From: Paracoccaceae bacterium
GTDB lineage: Bacteria; Pseudomonadota; Alphaproteobacteria; Rhodobacterales; Rhodobacteraceae
Assembly: GCA_030066855.1 (NCBI GenBank)
Contig: JASJAU010000002.1
Location: 1-64,000, forward strand
Length of the DNA stretch: 64,000 nt
Direction of reading: 5' to 3'
Under the pieces are notes generated by a model, which was given only the letters and a program-made list of their open reading frames with translations, did not search any database and was not told the DNA's origin. Below, one piece after another: positions 43,862 through 52,940 of the stretch (its first letter is position 1; every line of letters starts with the position of its first letter). Made by a program: the position numbers and the translations under genes.

Positions 43862-44212
43862 TCAATACTCCGGCGGTCGCACAAGTGATTGAAGCGTGTA
43901 GACCAGCACCGCCGCACCGATGGCGCCGACTGCGGCGATGCCCAGAAGCACGATCACGTCCACAGGCCCGCCCATGTCGGTTAGGTGCGAATCCGTGACC
44001 CTGAGGACGAACCAAACCGCCCCTGCCGCCCCGAATGGCATCGAGATTTGCGCCAGCAGGAATTTGCGCCAGCTCACCCTATGATCGCGCGCCAGGACGT
44101 AGAGATACAGCAACGTCGCTATGGCCGCGACGGCGACCATGCCCCAGAACACCCCTCGCCCGAAGATCTCCTCGAAGACGGCGATCAGGGTTTCAAATGT
44201 CAGTTCCTTCAT
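43862..44212 (-). CDS. Small inner-membrane protein (DUF5368-like)
   Basis: A 116-residue protein with three hydrophobic segments (VFWGMVAVAAIATLLYLYVLA; FLLAQISMPFGAAGAVWFVL; VIVLLGIAAVGAIGAAVLVY). It starts MKELTFETLIAVFEEIFG, a pattern I associate with DUF5368, though without a search. It lies 12 bases downstream of the flavoprotein gene and should share its FNR-box promoter. It may anchor or assist the flavoprotein. Confidence 0.75.
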   Translation of the reverse strand: MKELTFETLIAVFEEIFGRGVFWGMVAVAAIATLLYLYVLARDHRVSWRKFLLAQISMPFGAAGAVWFVLRVTDSHLTDMGGPVDVIVLLGIAAVGAIGAAVLVYTLQSLVRPPEY

Positions 44213-44224
44213 CTCTCGGCTCCC

Positions 44225-45547
44225 TTACGCCCGACCGCGCAGCATGGCGTTGTAGGTCGCCTTCAAGGCCACCTCTTTCATCAGCCAGCTGATCCAAAGC
44301 TCTTCCAAAGGCGCGATCACGCCCGGGAAGGACGGGGTCAGGTTGTTGTCGTAGTCGAACTCGATCAGCATGGCGCGTCCGACCTTGGTGATCAGCGGGC
44401 AGGAGGTGTAGCCGTTGTAGGTTTCGGAGGGCTCTACGCCTCTGATGGCTGCCACGATGCCGTCCTCGACCACTGGTACCTGCCACTTGACGCTGGCCGC
44501 GGTTTTGCCTTTGGGCACGCCGGCGACATCGCCGAGCGCCCAGATCTCCGGATAGCGCATGTGGCGGAGCGTCGCTTTGTCGGCCTCGACCCAGCCCTGG
44601 TCGGTCCATTTGTCGGACCAGGAGAGCCCCGATTGGCGGATCACCTCGGGCGCTCGCTGCGGCGGGATGACGTGGATGTAGTCGTAGTCGATCTCGACGT
44701 CGAACCCGTCCTTGTCCTCGAAGGTCGCGCGTTTTTGGCCGGGCTCGATGGCCTTGAGCGTATGGCGCATCCGGGTGTCGATCCCCCGGTCGCCGAAGAG
44801 CATCCGCACCTTCTCGGCCACGATGGGCACGCCGAAAAGACCGCCTTGCGGCGCGGCGTAGATGAACTCGGCCTTGCCGCGATTGCCGGCCCGGCGCGTG
44901 ATGTCGTCGATCAGGAACGTGTGTTTGAGCGGGGCGCCCGCGCATTTCATCTCGGTCGCGGGGCGGGTGAAAACCCCGACGCCGCCCTCTTCCGTGAATC
45001 GTGACGCAGCGGCCCAGGTACGGGCGGCGTAGTCGGGACCGGCGTAGAGCGCGCCGATGCCGTTCTCGCCCACTAGGTCGATCGAGAAGCCGTCGATGGC
45101 GTCATGGTCCAGCACGAGGCCGGGCGCCACCACCAGGAAATCGTACTCGAGGGTCTGGCCGCCGGAGGTCTCGACCGTCTTCTGGATCGGGTCGATGGCG
45201 GCGGCCGCTTCTTCGATCAGCGTGACGCCGGAGGGCAGCCAGTCGGTCGTCTTCGACACCACGTAGTTTGCGGGCTTCAGCCCCGCCGCGACGAGCGATA
45301 ACCCCGGCTGGTAGAGGTGGCTCTTCCGGGGGTCGATCAACGTGATGCTGGCGCCGTCGAGCCGGCGGGAGACCCGGTTGGCCAGCGCCGTGCCGCCCGC
45401 CCCTGCGCCGATGATGACGATGCGGGCGTTGGTCGCGACCTGGGCCTTCGCCGGTGTTGAGGACCCGACCGACGCGAATGCGGCGCCCCCCGCGGCCAGG
45501 GTCAGAAAACCGCGACGAGTCGTAGAAAATCGGGGTATTTCTTTCAT
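44225..45547 (-). CDS. Sulfide:quinone oxidoreductase-like FAD flavoprotein, Tat-exported
   Basis: A 440-residue protein. I start it at the ATG at 45547 (GAGGAGAG upstream). The N-terminus has a Tat signal (TTRRGFLTLAAGGAAFA). The FAD-binding fold starts RIVIIGAGAGGTALANRV. Two Cys in SQR-like positions, in TEMKCAGAPLKHTFL (near 200) and GYTSCPLITK (near 380), should form the redox disulfide and polysulfide site. LSLVAAGLKPANYV and the C-terminal LPEF-type end also fit SQR or the flavocytochrome c sulfide dehydrogenase flavoprotein. It likely oxidises sulfide in the periplasm and passes electrons to quinone or cytochrome. A perfect FNR box lies 116 bases upstream. Confidence 0.85.
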   Translation of the reverse strand: MKEIPRFSTTRRGFLTLAAGGAAFASVGSSTPAKAQVATNARIVIIGAGAGGTALANRVSRRLDGASITLIDPRKSHLYQPGLSLVAAGLKPANYVVSKTTDWLPSGVTLIEEAAAAIDPIQKTVETSGGQTLEYDFLVVAPGLVLDHDAIDGFSIDLVGENGIGALYAGPDYAARTWAAASRFTEEGGVGVFTRPATEMKCAGAPLKHTFLIDDITRRAGNRGKAEFIYAAPQGGLFGVPIVAEKVRMLFGDRGIDTRMRHTLKAIEPGQKRATFEDKDGFDVEIDYDYIHVIPPQRAPEVIRQSGLSWSDKWTDQGWVEADKATLRHMRYPEIWALGDVAGVPKGKTAASVKWQVPVVEDGIVAAIRGVEPSETYNGYTSCPLITKVGRAMLIEFDYDNNLTPSFPGVIAPLEELWISWLMKEVALKATYNAMLRGRA

Positions 45548-45662
45548 CGTTCTCTCCTCCTGGAACGCGGCTGGCCGGGCGCCTTCGTAAGGCGCGGCGT
45601 CGGCGAGCCTTCGCGGCATCAATTTCCGCCTAGAAACGTACCTGAGTTTTCGCATGCACGAA

Positions 45663-45676
45663 TTGATATGTATCAA
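45663..45676. promoter_or_regulatory. FNR/FnrL box upstream of the flavoprotein gene
   Basis: TTGATATGTATCAA matches the FNR-type consensus TTGAT-N4-ATCAA exactly and is palindromic except for the central two bases. It lies 116 bases upstream of the flavoprotein start, in a 293-base spacer that has no other feature. It predicts control by oxygen limitation (FnrL or a Dnr-type protein). Confidence 0.75.
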
Positions 45677-45840
45677 GGGGCGACGGTGAGGCGCTTGAAC
45701 GTCAAAGCGAGCGTCTGACTTGGGCGCGGGCAAGGAAGAGAGAGGTGGGCGCTGGACCGCAGGAACCAGCACGGATGGCGGCTGCTCGCCTCAGGAATAC
45801 AATAGGCTTCAGCGCGTCCGGTGTGTCCGGTTCGGAAGCG

Positions 45841-47868
45841 TCACACCGGCAGCGGCGGTTTCCGGTCCGGACGGTCGCCCCGGCCGATTGGGCCTTCTTC
45901 GGACAAAAAGCGCCGCCGGCGGGATGTCGATCCCGGGGCGTCAGGCCAGGTCTTTTTTCGGAGAAGCGGTTCGGCAAGAACCCTGTGCGGCCTGACGAAA
46001 TGCGGCTCCTGGCGATCCGAGCCGGCCTGCGCCGCGCCTTCCAGGACCAGTTTGGTCTTGCCCCGCTCTTCGGCGATGCCAGCGACCTCCAACCTCGACG
46101 GAACGCCATTGTCGAACATCTCGCGCGCGAGCGGGTTGATGAAATGCGCCTCGATCCGGTTTGCGATGCCGCGTCCGCCTTCGAAATAGTCCTGAGTGCA
46201 GAGCATGCGCAGCGAGTCGTGCGCCGCCTGGCTCAGAACAACCTCTGATCCATGCTCGATCCGCACGGTCGTCAGTACGCGGCCCAATATGGACTCGAAG
46301 ATCTGCGCGATGCCGTCGGGTTTCAGGAAGTCGAACACCACAATATTCTGACCAATCCGGTTCAGAAGCTCGGGGCGCTTCAGGTCGATCCGGAAATGCT
46401 CCTCGACGGCATGGCCGATCTTGGAGGCGAGTTCCGAGTAGGTGTCCGACGGCAGCACGTTCATTCCGCGATTCGACACCCGGGAGCCTTTCGCGATCCC
46501 GATGTTCGACGTGAAGATGATTAGCGCTTCCGAGAAATAAGCCGTCGCGCCGCGGGCGTCCGTCAGCCGGCCCTCGTCAAGGATTTGCAGGAAGAGGTCG
46601 AGGATCCGCGGATGCGCTTTTTCGATCTCGTCGAACAGAAACACGCTGAACGGGCGGCGGCGCGCCGCGTTCACCAGATGCCCGCCACGCTCATGCCCGG
46701 GATGTCCCGGCGGCGCGCCAATCAGGCGGTTGATCGAGCTTTCGTCCATGAACTCGGACATGTCGAACCGGTGGCAGGCGTTCTCGTCGCCGAAAAGGAG
46801 CTCGGTCACCGCTTTGGCTAGCTCGGTCTTCCCCACGCCGGTCGGGCCGACAAAGAACAGGGCGCCCCTGGGCCGCGCGTGGCCGGTGCCGGACTGCGCG
46901 CCAGAAAGCCCGAGGATTGACCGCGCGAGGATGTCGAGCGTCTTCTCCAGTGCGCGGGGTTGACCTTTGATACGGTCCTCGAGCGTCTCCTTCGCGCGCC
47001 GGATTCTGGTTTGGAGGACTGGCGACGACCAGGGGTTTCGCCGCGACCCGGTACGGTAGGTTCGGACGGCATCGGTCAGTCGGTTCAGTTCGAGTGTCTC
47101 GCCGCCCGCCAGTTGCACGATGCATTGCATGCCGAGGAGCGGTTCTCCGTCGCATTCCAACGCGAATTGCTGCAGCAGCCGTTCGTGCGCCAGCAGATCA
47201 AGGTCCGGCGCGCATCCCGTGCTTTCGCCGAGGTGACGGGCGAAGAAGAAGCGGTCCTCCAGGTTGGGAAGCTCCAGAAAGACCTCGCGGAGCCTGTTAT
47301 TGTTGACGACGAACCAGTCGGGAAGGTCGGCGGGATGATCCGCGACCCAGAAGGTCGGGTTCTTGGGCGGCGCATCGGGACCGGAGCGATCGCGCGAGTT
47401 GCTGTCGACGCTCACGAAAAAGTCTTCCAGATCGGCCTCGCTGGCGCCGTGCAGATGCGACGCGTAGTCGATGAGCAGTGCGACGGGAAACTTCGAGAAA
47501 TTGGCAATCGCGTGCTGAACCTCGGCAATCCGTCCAAGGCTGTCCGGCGCCTCGCCAATCGGAATGCCGGCGCCAACAAGAGCCCGCTTCGAGCGCGCGC
47601 ATCGCTTGTGAAGCTGAAACCCGTCGACAGGATCGTACCGGATAAGCGCTTTGGTTCCGCCCGCCTTCAGCAGCTCCCAAAGGCTGTCCTCAAGGCCCTG
47701 GAACCCTGCGCCCCCTCCGTTTTCCATAGCGGGGTAGAGATCGCGGGTGTTGCCCGACAAAACCAGGTGATCGCAATAAAGCAGCGCCGAACGGATTTCT
47801 TCGATCCAGGCCGGGGGATCGTGGGGAAGTCCGGGCGCGTCTTCGGGGATGGAAGCGGTCTTGTCCAT
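45841..47868 (-). CDS. Clp/Hsp100-like AAA+ ATPase with an unusual N-terminal domain
   Basis: A 675-residue protein. I take the ATG at 47868; in-frame ATGs at 47913 and 47985 are alternatives without better ribosome-binding sites. The C-terminal module is a ClpA/ClpB D2-type AAA+: Walker A GPTGVGKTELAKAV near 340, Walker B VFLFDEIEKAH near 409, sensor 1 IIFTSNIG, Arg finger in PELLNRIGQN, sensor 2 in EGGRGIANRIE. The N-terminal half lacks Clp_N and D1. It has LLYCDHLVLSGNTRDLYP and a Walker-B-like VALLIDYASHL near 130 but no P-loop, so it looks like a degenerate ATPase domain. The last 70 residues are Arg/Pro-rich. Function unknown; it could be a disaggregase or unfoldase. Confidence 0.85.
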   Translation of the reverse strand: MDKTASIPEDAPGLPHDPPAWIEEIRSALLYCDHLVLSGNTRDLYPAMENGGGAGFQGLEDSLWELLKAGGTKALIRYDPVDGFQLHKRCARSKRALVGAGIPIGEAPDSLGRIAEVQHAIANFSKFPVALLIDYASHLHGASEADLEDFFVSVDSNSRDRSGPDAPPKNPTFWVADHPADLPDWFVVNNNRLREVFLELPNLEDRFFFARHLGESTGCAPDLDLLAHERLLQQFALECDGEPLLGMQCIVQLAGGETLELNRLTDAVRTYRTGSRRNPWSSPVLQTRIRRAKETLEDRIKGQPRALEKTLDILARSILGLSGAQSGTGHARPRGALFFVGPTGVGKTELAKAVTELLFGDENACHRFDMSEFMDESSINRLIGAPPGHPGHERGGHLVNAARRRPFSVFLFDEIEKAHPRILDLFLQILDEGRLTDARGATAYFSEALIIFTSNIGIAKGSRVSNRGMNVLPSDTYSELASKIGHAVEEHFRIDLKRPELLNRIGQNIVVFDFLKPDGIAQIFESILGRVLTTVRIEHGSEVVLSQAAHDSLRMLCTQDYFEGGRGIANRIEAHFINPLAREMFDNGVPSRLEVAGIAEERGKTKLVLEGAAQAGSDRQEPHFVRPHRVLAEPLLRKKTWPDAPGSTSRRRRFLSEEGPIGRGDRPDRKPPLPV

Positions 47869-48087
47869 TCTGCGGGGTCTTTTTCTGCCGCCGTAATTAG
47901 ACCCCTTGGCCATGTCCCTTGTCGGGCAGAACTGTGGGAAATTGGTGGCAATCGCGCCGCGCGCGAGCATGGTCGCTTGGGTCATGCCGATTGAGCGGGA
48001 TTAACGCCAGAGAACACTCAAAGCTCTACTAGCAAGTCCGCATTGATTTCGCAGAGGGGAAAGAACCTGAGCGATCCAGGGACGAGA

Positions 48088-49275
48088 ATGGCGTCGAGAG
48101 CGAGAGGACTGGCCGCCCTACTTGCGCTTTGCGCACTTTTTCTGCCGCCCGCGGCCCGGGCGGATGAGGTCAGAGCCTACCTGTTCTGGCACGAGAGCTG
48201 TCCCTTTTGCGAGCGCGCCCGGGACGCCCTGGGCGTGATGTCCGCCACCGAACCCGATCTTGATCTCGTCGAGATTGAGGTAGGGGCTTCCGAAACCAAT
48301 GACCGCGTCTTCGCCCTTGCGGTCGAGACGCTCGAGATCGAGAGCCCGGCGGTGCCGATGTTTATTGTCGGAGACACCGCTGTCCTTGGATTTGCGAACA
48401 GCGCCAACACGGCCGAGAGATATCGGTCGCTCATAGCGACCTGCCGGGAGCGCGGCTGCGAAGACGTGCTGGCGCATCAAACCCGGTCGTCGGACGCCGT
48501 GCGGACGGATCGGGCTGAAGAAAGCGCGCTCCCGGAGACCATCGGCCTCCCGGTTTTCGGCCAGTTCAACGCGCGCGACGCCTCGCTGCCGGTTCTTACT
48601 GTCGTGCTGGCGGCGATTGACGGTTTCAATCCCTGCGCGATGTGGGTGCTGGCCATTCTCATCGGCTTCCTGCTCGGTGTCGAGGATCGGCGGCGGATGT
48701 GGACCCTCGGCCTCGTTTTCCTTCTGACCACGGCCGTGATGTATCTCGCGATCATGGCCGCCTGGCTGAACGTGGTTCTGTGGCTTGGGGCCTTGGCCTG
48801 GCTGCGATTGCTTGTGGGTGGCGTCGCCGTGGCGGCAGGGATTCACTACCTTCGAGAGTATTGGACCAACCCGGAAGGCGTCTGCCGAGTGACCCCAGCC
48901 GAGCAGCGAAAGACGATTACGGCTCGGTTCCGGGCTATTGTCGACGAGCCGAGCCTGTTCCTGGCCGCCCTCGGTATCGCGGCGCTCGCGCTCGCAGTGA
49001 ACCTGATCGAACTGGTTTGTTCGGCGGGCGTCCCGGTTGTGTTCACTCAGATGCTAGCGATGCGCGACCTGCCCGCGATGGCGCACTACGGCTACCTGCT
49101 TTTGTACATCTCCGTCTTTCTTCTGGACGACACAGCGATCTTCGTGGTCGCGATGGTGACGATGCGCTCGGTCGCTTCTGCGGGCAGGTACGCCCGCCTC
49201 TCGCATCTGATCGGCGGCGTGGTGCTCATCTGCCTGGGCGCGATCCTGATGTTGCGGCCGGATTTGCTTGCCTAA
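48088..49275 (+). CDS. Thioredoxin-like/CcdA-type membrane fusion protein
   Basis: A 395-residue protein starting at the ATG at 48088 (GGGACGAG upstream). A signal peptide (GLAALLALCALFLPPAARA) exports an N-terminal thioredoxin/glutaredoxin-like domain with the redox pair CPFC in FWHESCPFCERARD near residue 36 and a cis-Pro in ESPAVPMFIVG. Residues 175-395 are about six membrane helices of the DsbD/CcdA type with two conserved Cys, in FNPCAMWVL and IELVCSAGVPVVF. Electrons probably pass from cytoplasmic thioredoxin through the membrane Cys pair to the periplasmic CPFC. It is divergent from the AAA+ gene. Confidence 0.88.
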   Translation: MASRARGLAALLALCALFLPPAARADEVRAYLFWHESCPFCERARDALGVMSATEPDLDLVEIEVGASETNDRVFALAVETLEIESPAVPMFIVGDTAVLGFANSANTAERYRSLIATCRERGCEDVLAHQTRSSDAVRTDRAEESALPETIGLPVFGQFNARDASLPVLTVVLAAIDGFNPCAMWVLAILIGFLLGVEDRRRMWTLGLVFLLTTAVMYLAIMAAWLNVVLWLGALAWLRLLVGGVAVAAGIHYLREYWTNPEGVCRVTPAEQRKTITARFRAIVDEPSLFLAALGIAALALAVNLIELVCSAGVPVVFTQMLAMRDLPAMAHYGYLLLYISVFLLDDTAIFVVAMVTMRSVASAGRYARLSHLIGGVVLICLGAILMLRPDLLA

Positions 49276-49291
49276 CGGGGCCACGGTCCCT

Positions 49292-51274
49292 TCAAACCCC
49301 GTCCCGCGCGATCCGGCTCTCGAACCCCTTCTCGAAAACCGTCTCGCCGTTCTCCAGCGCTTCGATCCGCGCTCTGGGATACCAGGCCTCCGCGTCCGCC
49401 GTCAGGCCTGCGTCGCATCGCACGCGAACGTCCCAACCTTCGCGCGCGGTCCGCGTCTCCAAGGTGCAGCGCCCCTCGGCGGAAAGCGGGTCCTCCGGGT
49501 GGATGGTCCATTCTTCGACAGAGCGCGAGCCGGTGATCAGACCATGCCCGCGGTCACGGACCTCGCCTTCGTCGTTGGTGATGCGTATCAGGCGGCGGCC
49601 GTCGGGGAGCCGCTCGACTTCGCGCGTCATCGAGGGCAGGCGAAGTTGGTCGGCCTCCCAGGGCGGGGCGCCCTCCGGCGGGTCGAACGTCACCTCCGCG
49701 TCAGCCTCGTCGAGGACGGGCAGGTGCAGCGTGCCGCCAGTGACGACCGCGCCCTTGTTTTCGGGCGCGGGCCAGATGAACGGCCAGTACGCAGTCGAGA
49801 TCGATAGCCGCAGACCATGACGCCCCGGCAGCCGACAGGCGCATTGGTCGAGCGCGACCTCGACCTCGATCTCTTTGCCCGGCATCAGGTCCTCGGGAAA
49901 CTCATGCGAGCTGCGGTGCGTGAGGTTCAGGAACCCGTGCGCGATGAGCGTGACCTGGCCGTCTGGCCGAACGTCGCAGAGCCGCAGCGCGAGCTGCCCC
50001 TTGGTCCCGTTCGGGCGGAGTTGAAGCGTCACCCTTGCGGCGCCGATGATGTCACGATCCGCGCCGGTCGGCGGCTGGTCGAACGACAAGGACAGCGCGT
50101 CATCCTCCGCCTGATCCCCGGGAAGCTCCGGGCCGGAGACGGCCGGGAAGTATTCACCCGCCCCGTCGCCGCAGGTCTCGGGCGACCGGACCGGCAGGGC
50201 GATGGGGTCCTGATCCGCGCCCAGCCCGTCCGGCGTAAGATGCAGCGTCTCGAAGGGCGCGTCGGAGTCCAACCCGATCCAACGCCCGGGGCGCTCGTCC
50301 ACCCAGCGCTCCGGCGGAACCGCATCCATCAGGTAGAGGCGCTCGCGCGGCTCGGCCTCGACGCCTGTCTCCACGCCCTTCAGCCAGCGATCCCACCACC
50401 GGAGCGCTTCCTGGAGAAACCCGATCGCGGGCTTTGGCCCGGCGAAATGCGGGTATTTGTGGATCCAGGGGCCCACCATGGCTTTGACAGGTGCGGAGAG
50501 GTTCCGGACCAGATGCGCCGGCGTGTTCCGGTATCCGTCGTGCCAGCCGCCGATCGCCAGCACCGCCGCTTCGATCGCGCCGTAGTCTTCGCAGACCGAA
50601 CCATGCCGCCAGTAGTCATCCCGACGCTGGTGCCCCAGCCAGGTCTCCAGCAGAAACGGCTGGGCAGTCAGACGCTTAAGCCACATGTCGCGCCAGCCCT
50701 CTCCCGCGACCTCCGGGTCCGGCGGACGCGAGGAATAGGCGAGCATATGCGCCGCCCAGCCCAGGTTCTCGCCCAGCATGCAGCCGCCTTTGTAGTGGAT
50801 GTCGTCGGCGTAGCGATCAACTGTCGAGCAAAGCGAGATCACCGCCTTCAGACCCGGCGGGTTCAGCGCGGCCAACTGCAGGGCGTTGAATCCGCCCCAG
50901 GAGATGCCCATCATCCCCCAATCGCCCGTCGACCAGGGCTGCGCGCGGACCCAGTCCATCACCGCGAGCGCGTCGTCCCATTCCTGCCGGGTGTACTCGT
51001 CCTCCATCAGCCCTTCGCTGTCGCCGTTCCCGCGCATGTCGACCCGAATGCAGGCGTAGCCATGCCCGGCGAGATAGGGATGGGTCAGCTGATCCCGCGC
51101 GATGGTCCCGTCGCGTTTTCGGTAGGGCAGGTGCTCCAGGATCGCGGGCACCGGGTTCGCGCGGGCGTCCTCGGGCAGCCAGATGCGCGCCGACAGCATG
51201 ACCCCATCCTCCATAGGGATGCGGACGTCGGGCTCCTCGGTGACCTTCCGAGGGAAGGTGGTGACGGTTTTCAT
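49292..51274 (-). CDS. CocE/NonD-family hydrolase (X-Pro dipeptidyl-peptidase-like)
   Basis: A 660-residue serine hydrolase of the S15 type. It has the N-terminal strand VRIPMEDGVMLSARIWLPEDA, then RGNGDSEGLMEDEYTRQEWDD, the nucleophile elbow GMMGISWGGFNALQLA, the His region GPWIHKYPHFAGP and a C-terminal jelly-roll domain (GRHGLRLSISTAYWPFIWP). The length is typical of CocE/NonD enzymes, which cleave esters or amides such as acylated drugs or X-Pro peptides. There is no signal peptide, so it is cytoplasmic. Substrate unknown. Confidence 0.93.
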   Translation of the reverse strand: MKTVTTFPRKVTEEPDVRIPMEDGVMLSARIWLPEDARANPVPAILEHLPYRKRDGTIARDQLTHPYLAGHGYACIRVDMRGNGDSEGLMEDEYTRQEWDDALAVMDWVRAQPWSTGDWGMMGISWGGFNALQLAALNPPGLKAVISLCSTVDRYADDIHYKGGCMLGENLGWAAHMLAYSSRPPDPEVAGEGWRDMWLKRLTAQPFLLETWLGHQRRDDYWRHGSVCEDYGAIEAAVLAIGGWHDGYRNTPAHLVRNLSAPVKAMVGPWIHKYPHFAGPKPAIGFLQEALRWWDRWLKGVETGVEAEPRERLYLMDAVPPERWVDERPGRWIGLDSDAPFETLHLTPDGLGADQDPIALPVRSPETCGDGAGEYFPAVSGPELPGDQAEDDALSLSFDQPPTGADRDIIGAARVTLQLRPNGTKGQLALRLCDVRPDGQVTLIAHGFLNLTHRSSHEFPEDLMPGKEIEVEVALDQCACRLPGRHGLRLSISTAYWPFIWPAPENKGAVVTGGTLHLPVLDEADAEVTFDPPEGAPPWEADQLRLPSMTREVERLPDGRRLIRITNDEGEVRDRGHGLITGSRSVEEWTIHPEDPLSAEGRCTLETRTAREGWDVRVRCDAGLTADAEAWYPRARIEALENGETVFEKGFESRIARDGV

Positions 51275-51390
51275 GGATCGCGTCCTTCAACTCGTCGCGA
51301 GTAAGAGACGCCGCTGTCACGGAATCAAGGGGTCTGGGGCCTTCGGTCCGGCGCCTCTGTATCAGGCGCGTTTGGTCCGATCAGCGCCCT

Positions 51391-52086
51391 TCAAAACCGC
51401 TCCACCCATGGCCTCACCGCCATCTCGTTGGTCCAGGCGCTCCGGTCCTGCTCGACCAGATGCCGGTAGGACCTGGCGATAGCGTCAGGCCTGAGCATCG
51501 AGCCCGGATTGTCTTCAGGCTCCGACCGGCCGGGGTTCAGGATGCCTCCGTCGATGTTGATCCAGGCGACATGGACGCCCTTTGGGTGTAGCTCCCGCGC
51601 CATGCTTTCGGCCAGGCCGCGCTGGGCGAACTTGCCCATGGCGAAGGGCGCCGACATCGGAAAGCCCTTCACGCCGGCCGACGCGCCGGTGAAGAGAATC
51701 GCGCCCCGGACGCCGTCTTCCGGCTCGGTCTCTAGCATCCGCCGGGCCGCGTGCTTGCCCGCAATGAAAGCGCCGATCGCAGTGACTTCGACGGCTCTGC
51801 GCACGTCCGCGAGTTGCAGTTCCGCGACCGGCCCTCGCACACGTGAGGACGGGTTGTAGATGACCAGATTCGGCGGCGCGGGCAGGGCGTCGAACAGCCC
51901 GGCGACGGCGGCCTCATCCGTCGCGTCAAGCTTGGCCATCGCCGCGCCCGTCTCTTCGGCGACGGCTTCCGCTTTGCCGCCGCTCCGCGAGGCCAGTGTA
52001 ACCGTGTGGTCCCGCGCGAACTCCCGCGCCAGCGAGGCGGAGAGCCCGTCGCCCGCGCCAATGATTACAGCTTGCGGTTTGGTCAT
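51391..52086 (-). CDS. Short-chain dehydrogenase/reductase-fold protein lacking the catalytic Tyr
   Basis: A 231-residue Rossmann-fold protein starting at ATG 52086 (GGGGAG upstream). The cofactor motif is VIIGAGDGLSASLARE and the Ser region is FTGASAGVKG. Where SDRs have YxxxK this protein has FAMGK, so the catalytic Tyr is Phe while the Lys is kept. Related SDRs with this change are known as a subgroup, and classical ketoreductase activity is doubtful. It lies downstream of the beta-propeller gene in the same direction, 11 bases apart. Confidence 0.9.
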   Translation of the reverse strand: MTKPQAVIIGAGDGLSASLAREFARDHTVTLASRSGGKAEAVAEETGAAMAKLDATDEAAVAGLFDALPAPPNLVIYNPSSRVRGPVAELQLADVRRAVEVTAIGAFIAGKHAARRMLETEPEDGVRGAILFTGASAGVKGFPMSAPFAMGKFAQRGLAESMARELHPKGVHVAWINIDGGILNPGRSEPEDNPGSMLRPDAIARSYRHLVEQDRSAWTNEMAVRPWVERF

Positions 52087-52097
52087 CGTCTGCTCCC

Positions 52098-52859
52098 CTA
52101 GAACATCATGCAATCCGCCCCTGGCGGCAGGGCCTCGGCGCCCTCCGGTAAGGTCGGCACGTAGTCGAAGGACGCGACCGCGGCGCCCTGGTCGAAGGCG
52201 ATAAAGACCTGGCCCGATCCGGGCCGGATGGCGATCCCCTCGGGGTCGATTCCGTAGGGCGTCAGCGAGACGGTTCCCAGCAATTCCCCTTCGGAATCAA
52301 ATTCGTAGAGGCTGTTCGAGCCTTCCCAATCATCCACGATCAGCAAGTGCCCCGTGCGCGGGTCGCGCGCGATCCCCTGCGCCTCGAACAAGGGCGGGTC
52401 GAGCGTGAGCGTGTTGATTTGCCGGATCACATCGCCCTCGGGTGTCAGCCAGGACATCCGCTCTGGATCGTCCTCGACCGACAGGATCGAGCCGTCGGCG
52501 TCAATCGCGATCCCCTCGGTATCGGCCCATCCGGAAGAGATTCTAAAAGGCGCTCCGAGCGCGTCGCCATTTTTTGAGAGCCGCTGAAACGATCCGCCCC
52601 CGTCCGCGACCAGCAGGTTTTCGCCCTCGACCGTGATTGCCTTGATGCGGATCAGGTCGCTTCCGAACCGGCGGAGTTCATCGCCCTCGAGCGTTACCAG
52701 AATGACCTCCGGCCCTTCGTTCGCGATCCAGAGGCCGCAGAAGGTGGGGTCGTAGTCGAGGCTCGCGGGCCTGTTCAGCGGGTAGCTGCCGGTGAATGTC
52801 AGCTCCAGCGCCGGGGCGGGGCCGGCGAGAAGGATCAGCAGGGCGGCGAGGCGGCGCAT
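52098..52859 (-). CDS. Exported beta-propeller-like protein (SdiA-regulated/phytase-like)
   Basis: A 253-residue protein with a signal peptide (RRLAALLILLAGPAPALE). The mature protein has repeated blade-like strands: PASLDYDPTFCGLWIANEGP, LIRIKAITVEGENLLVADGGG, WADTEGIAIDADGSILSVEDD, GIARDPRTGHLLIVDDWEGSN and YGIDPEGIAIRPGSGQVFIAFDQ. The repeated EGIAI/EGIA-type motif is typical of SdiA-regulated or esterase-like propellers. The exact activity is unknown. Confidence 0.82.
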   Translation of the reverse strand: MRRLAALLILLAGPAPALELTFTGSYPLNRPASLDYDPTFCGLWIANEGPEVILVTLEGDELRRFGSDLIRIKAITVEGENLLVADGGGSFQRLSKNGDALGAPFRISSGWADTEGIAIDADGSILSVEDDPERMSWLTPEGDVIRQINTLTLDPPLFEAQGIARDPRTGHLLIVDDWEGSNSLYEFDSEGELLGTVSLTPYGIDPEGIAIRPGSGQVFIAFDQGAAVASFDYVPTLPEGAEALPPGADCMMF

Positions 52860-52940
52860 GGTTGAGGAAATGGCCCGCCTTCGGCCTGCGTCAATCCGGT
52901 CCGATTGACCGGCACTTGACCCGCATTACCTCCCGGCGTC

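Noticed and set aside
43672-43917. 81-codon minus-strand frame between the cupin and the DUF5368-like genes
   Set aside because: Arg/Pro/Gly-rich translation over a G-run-rich spacer, without a start site, overlapping the end of the membrane-protein gene.
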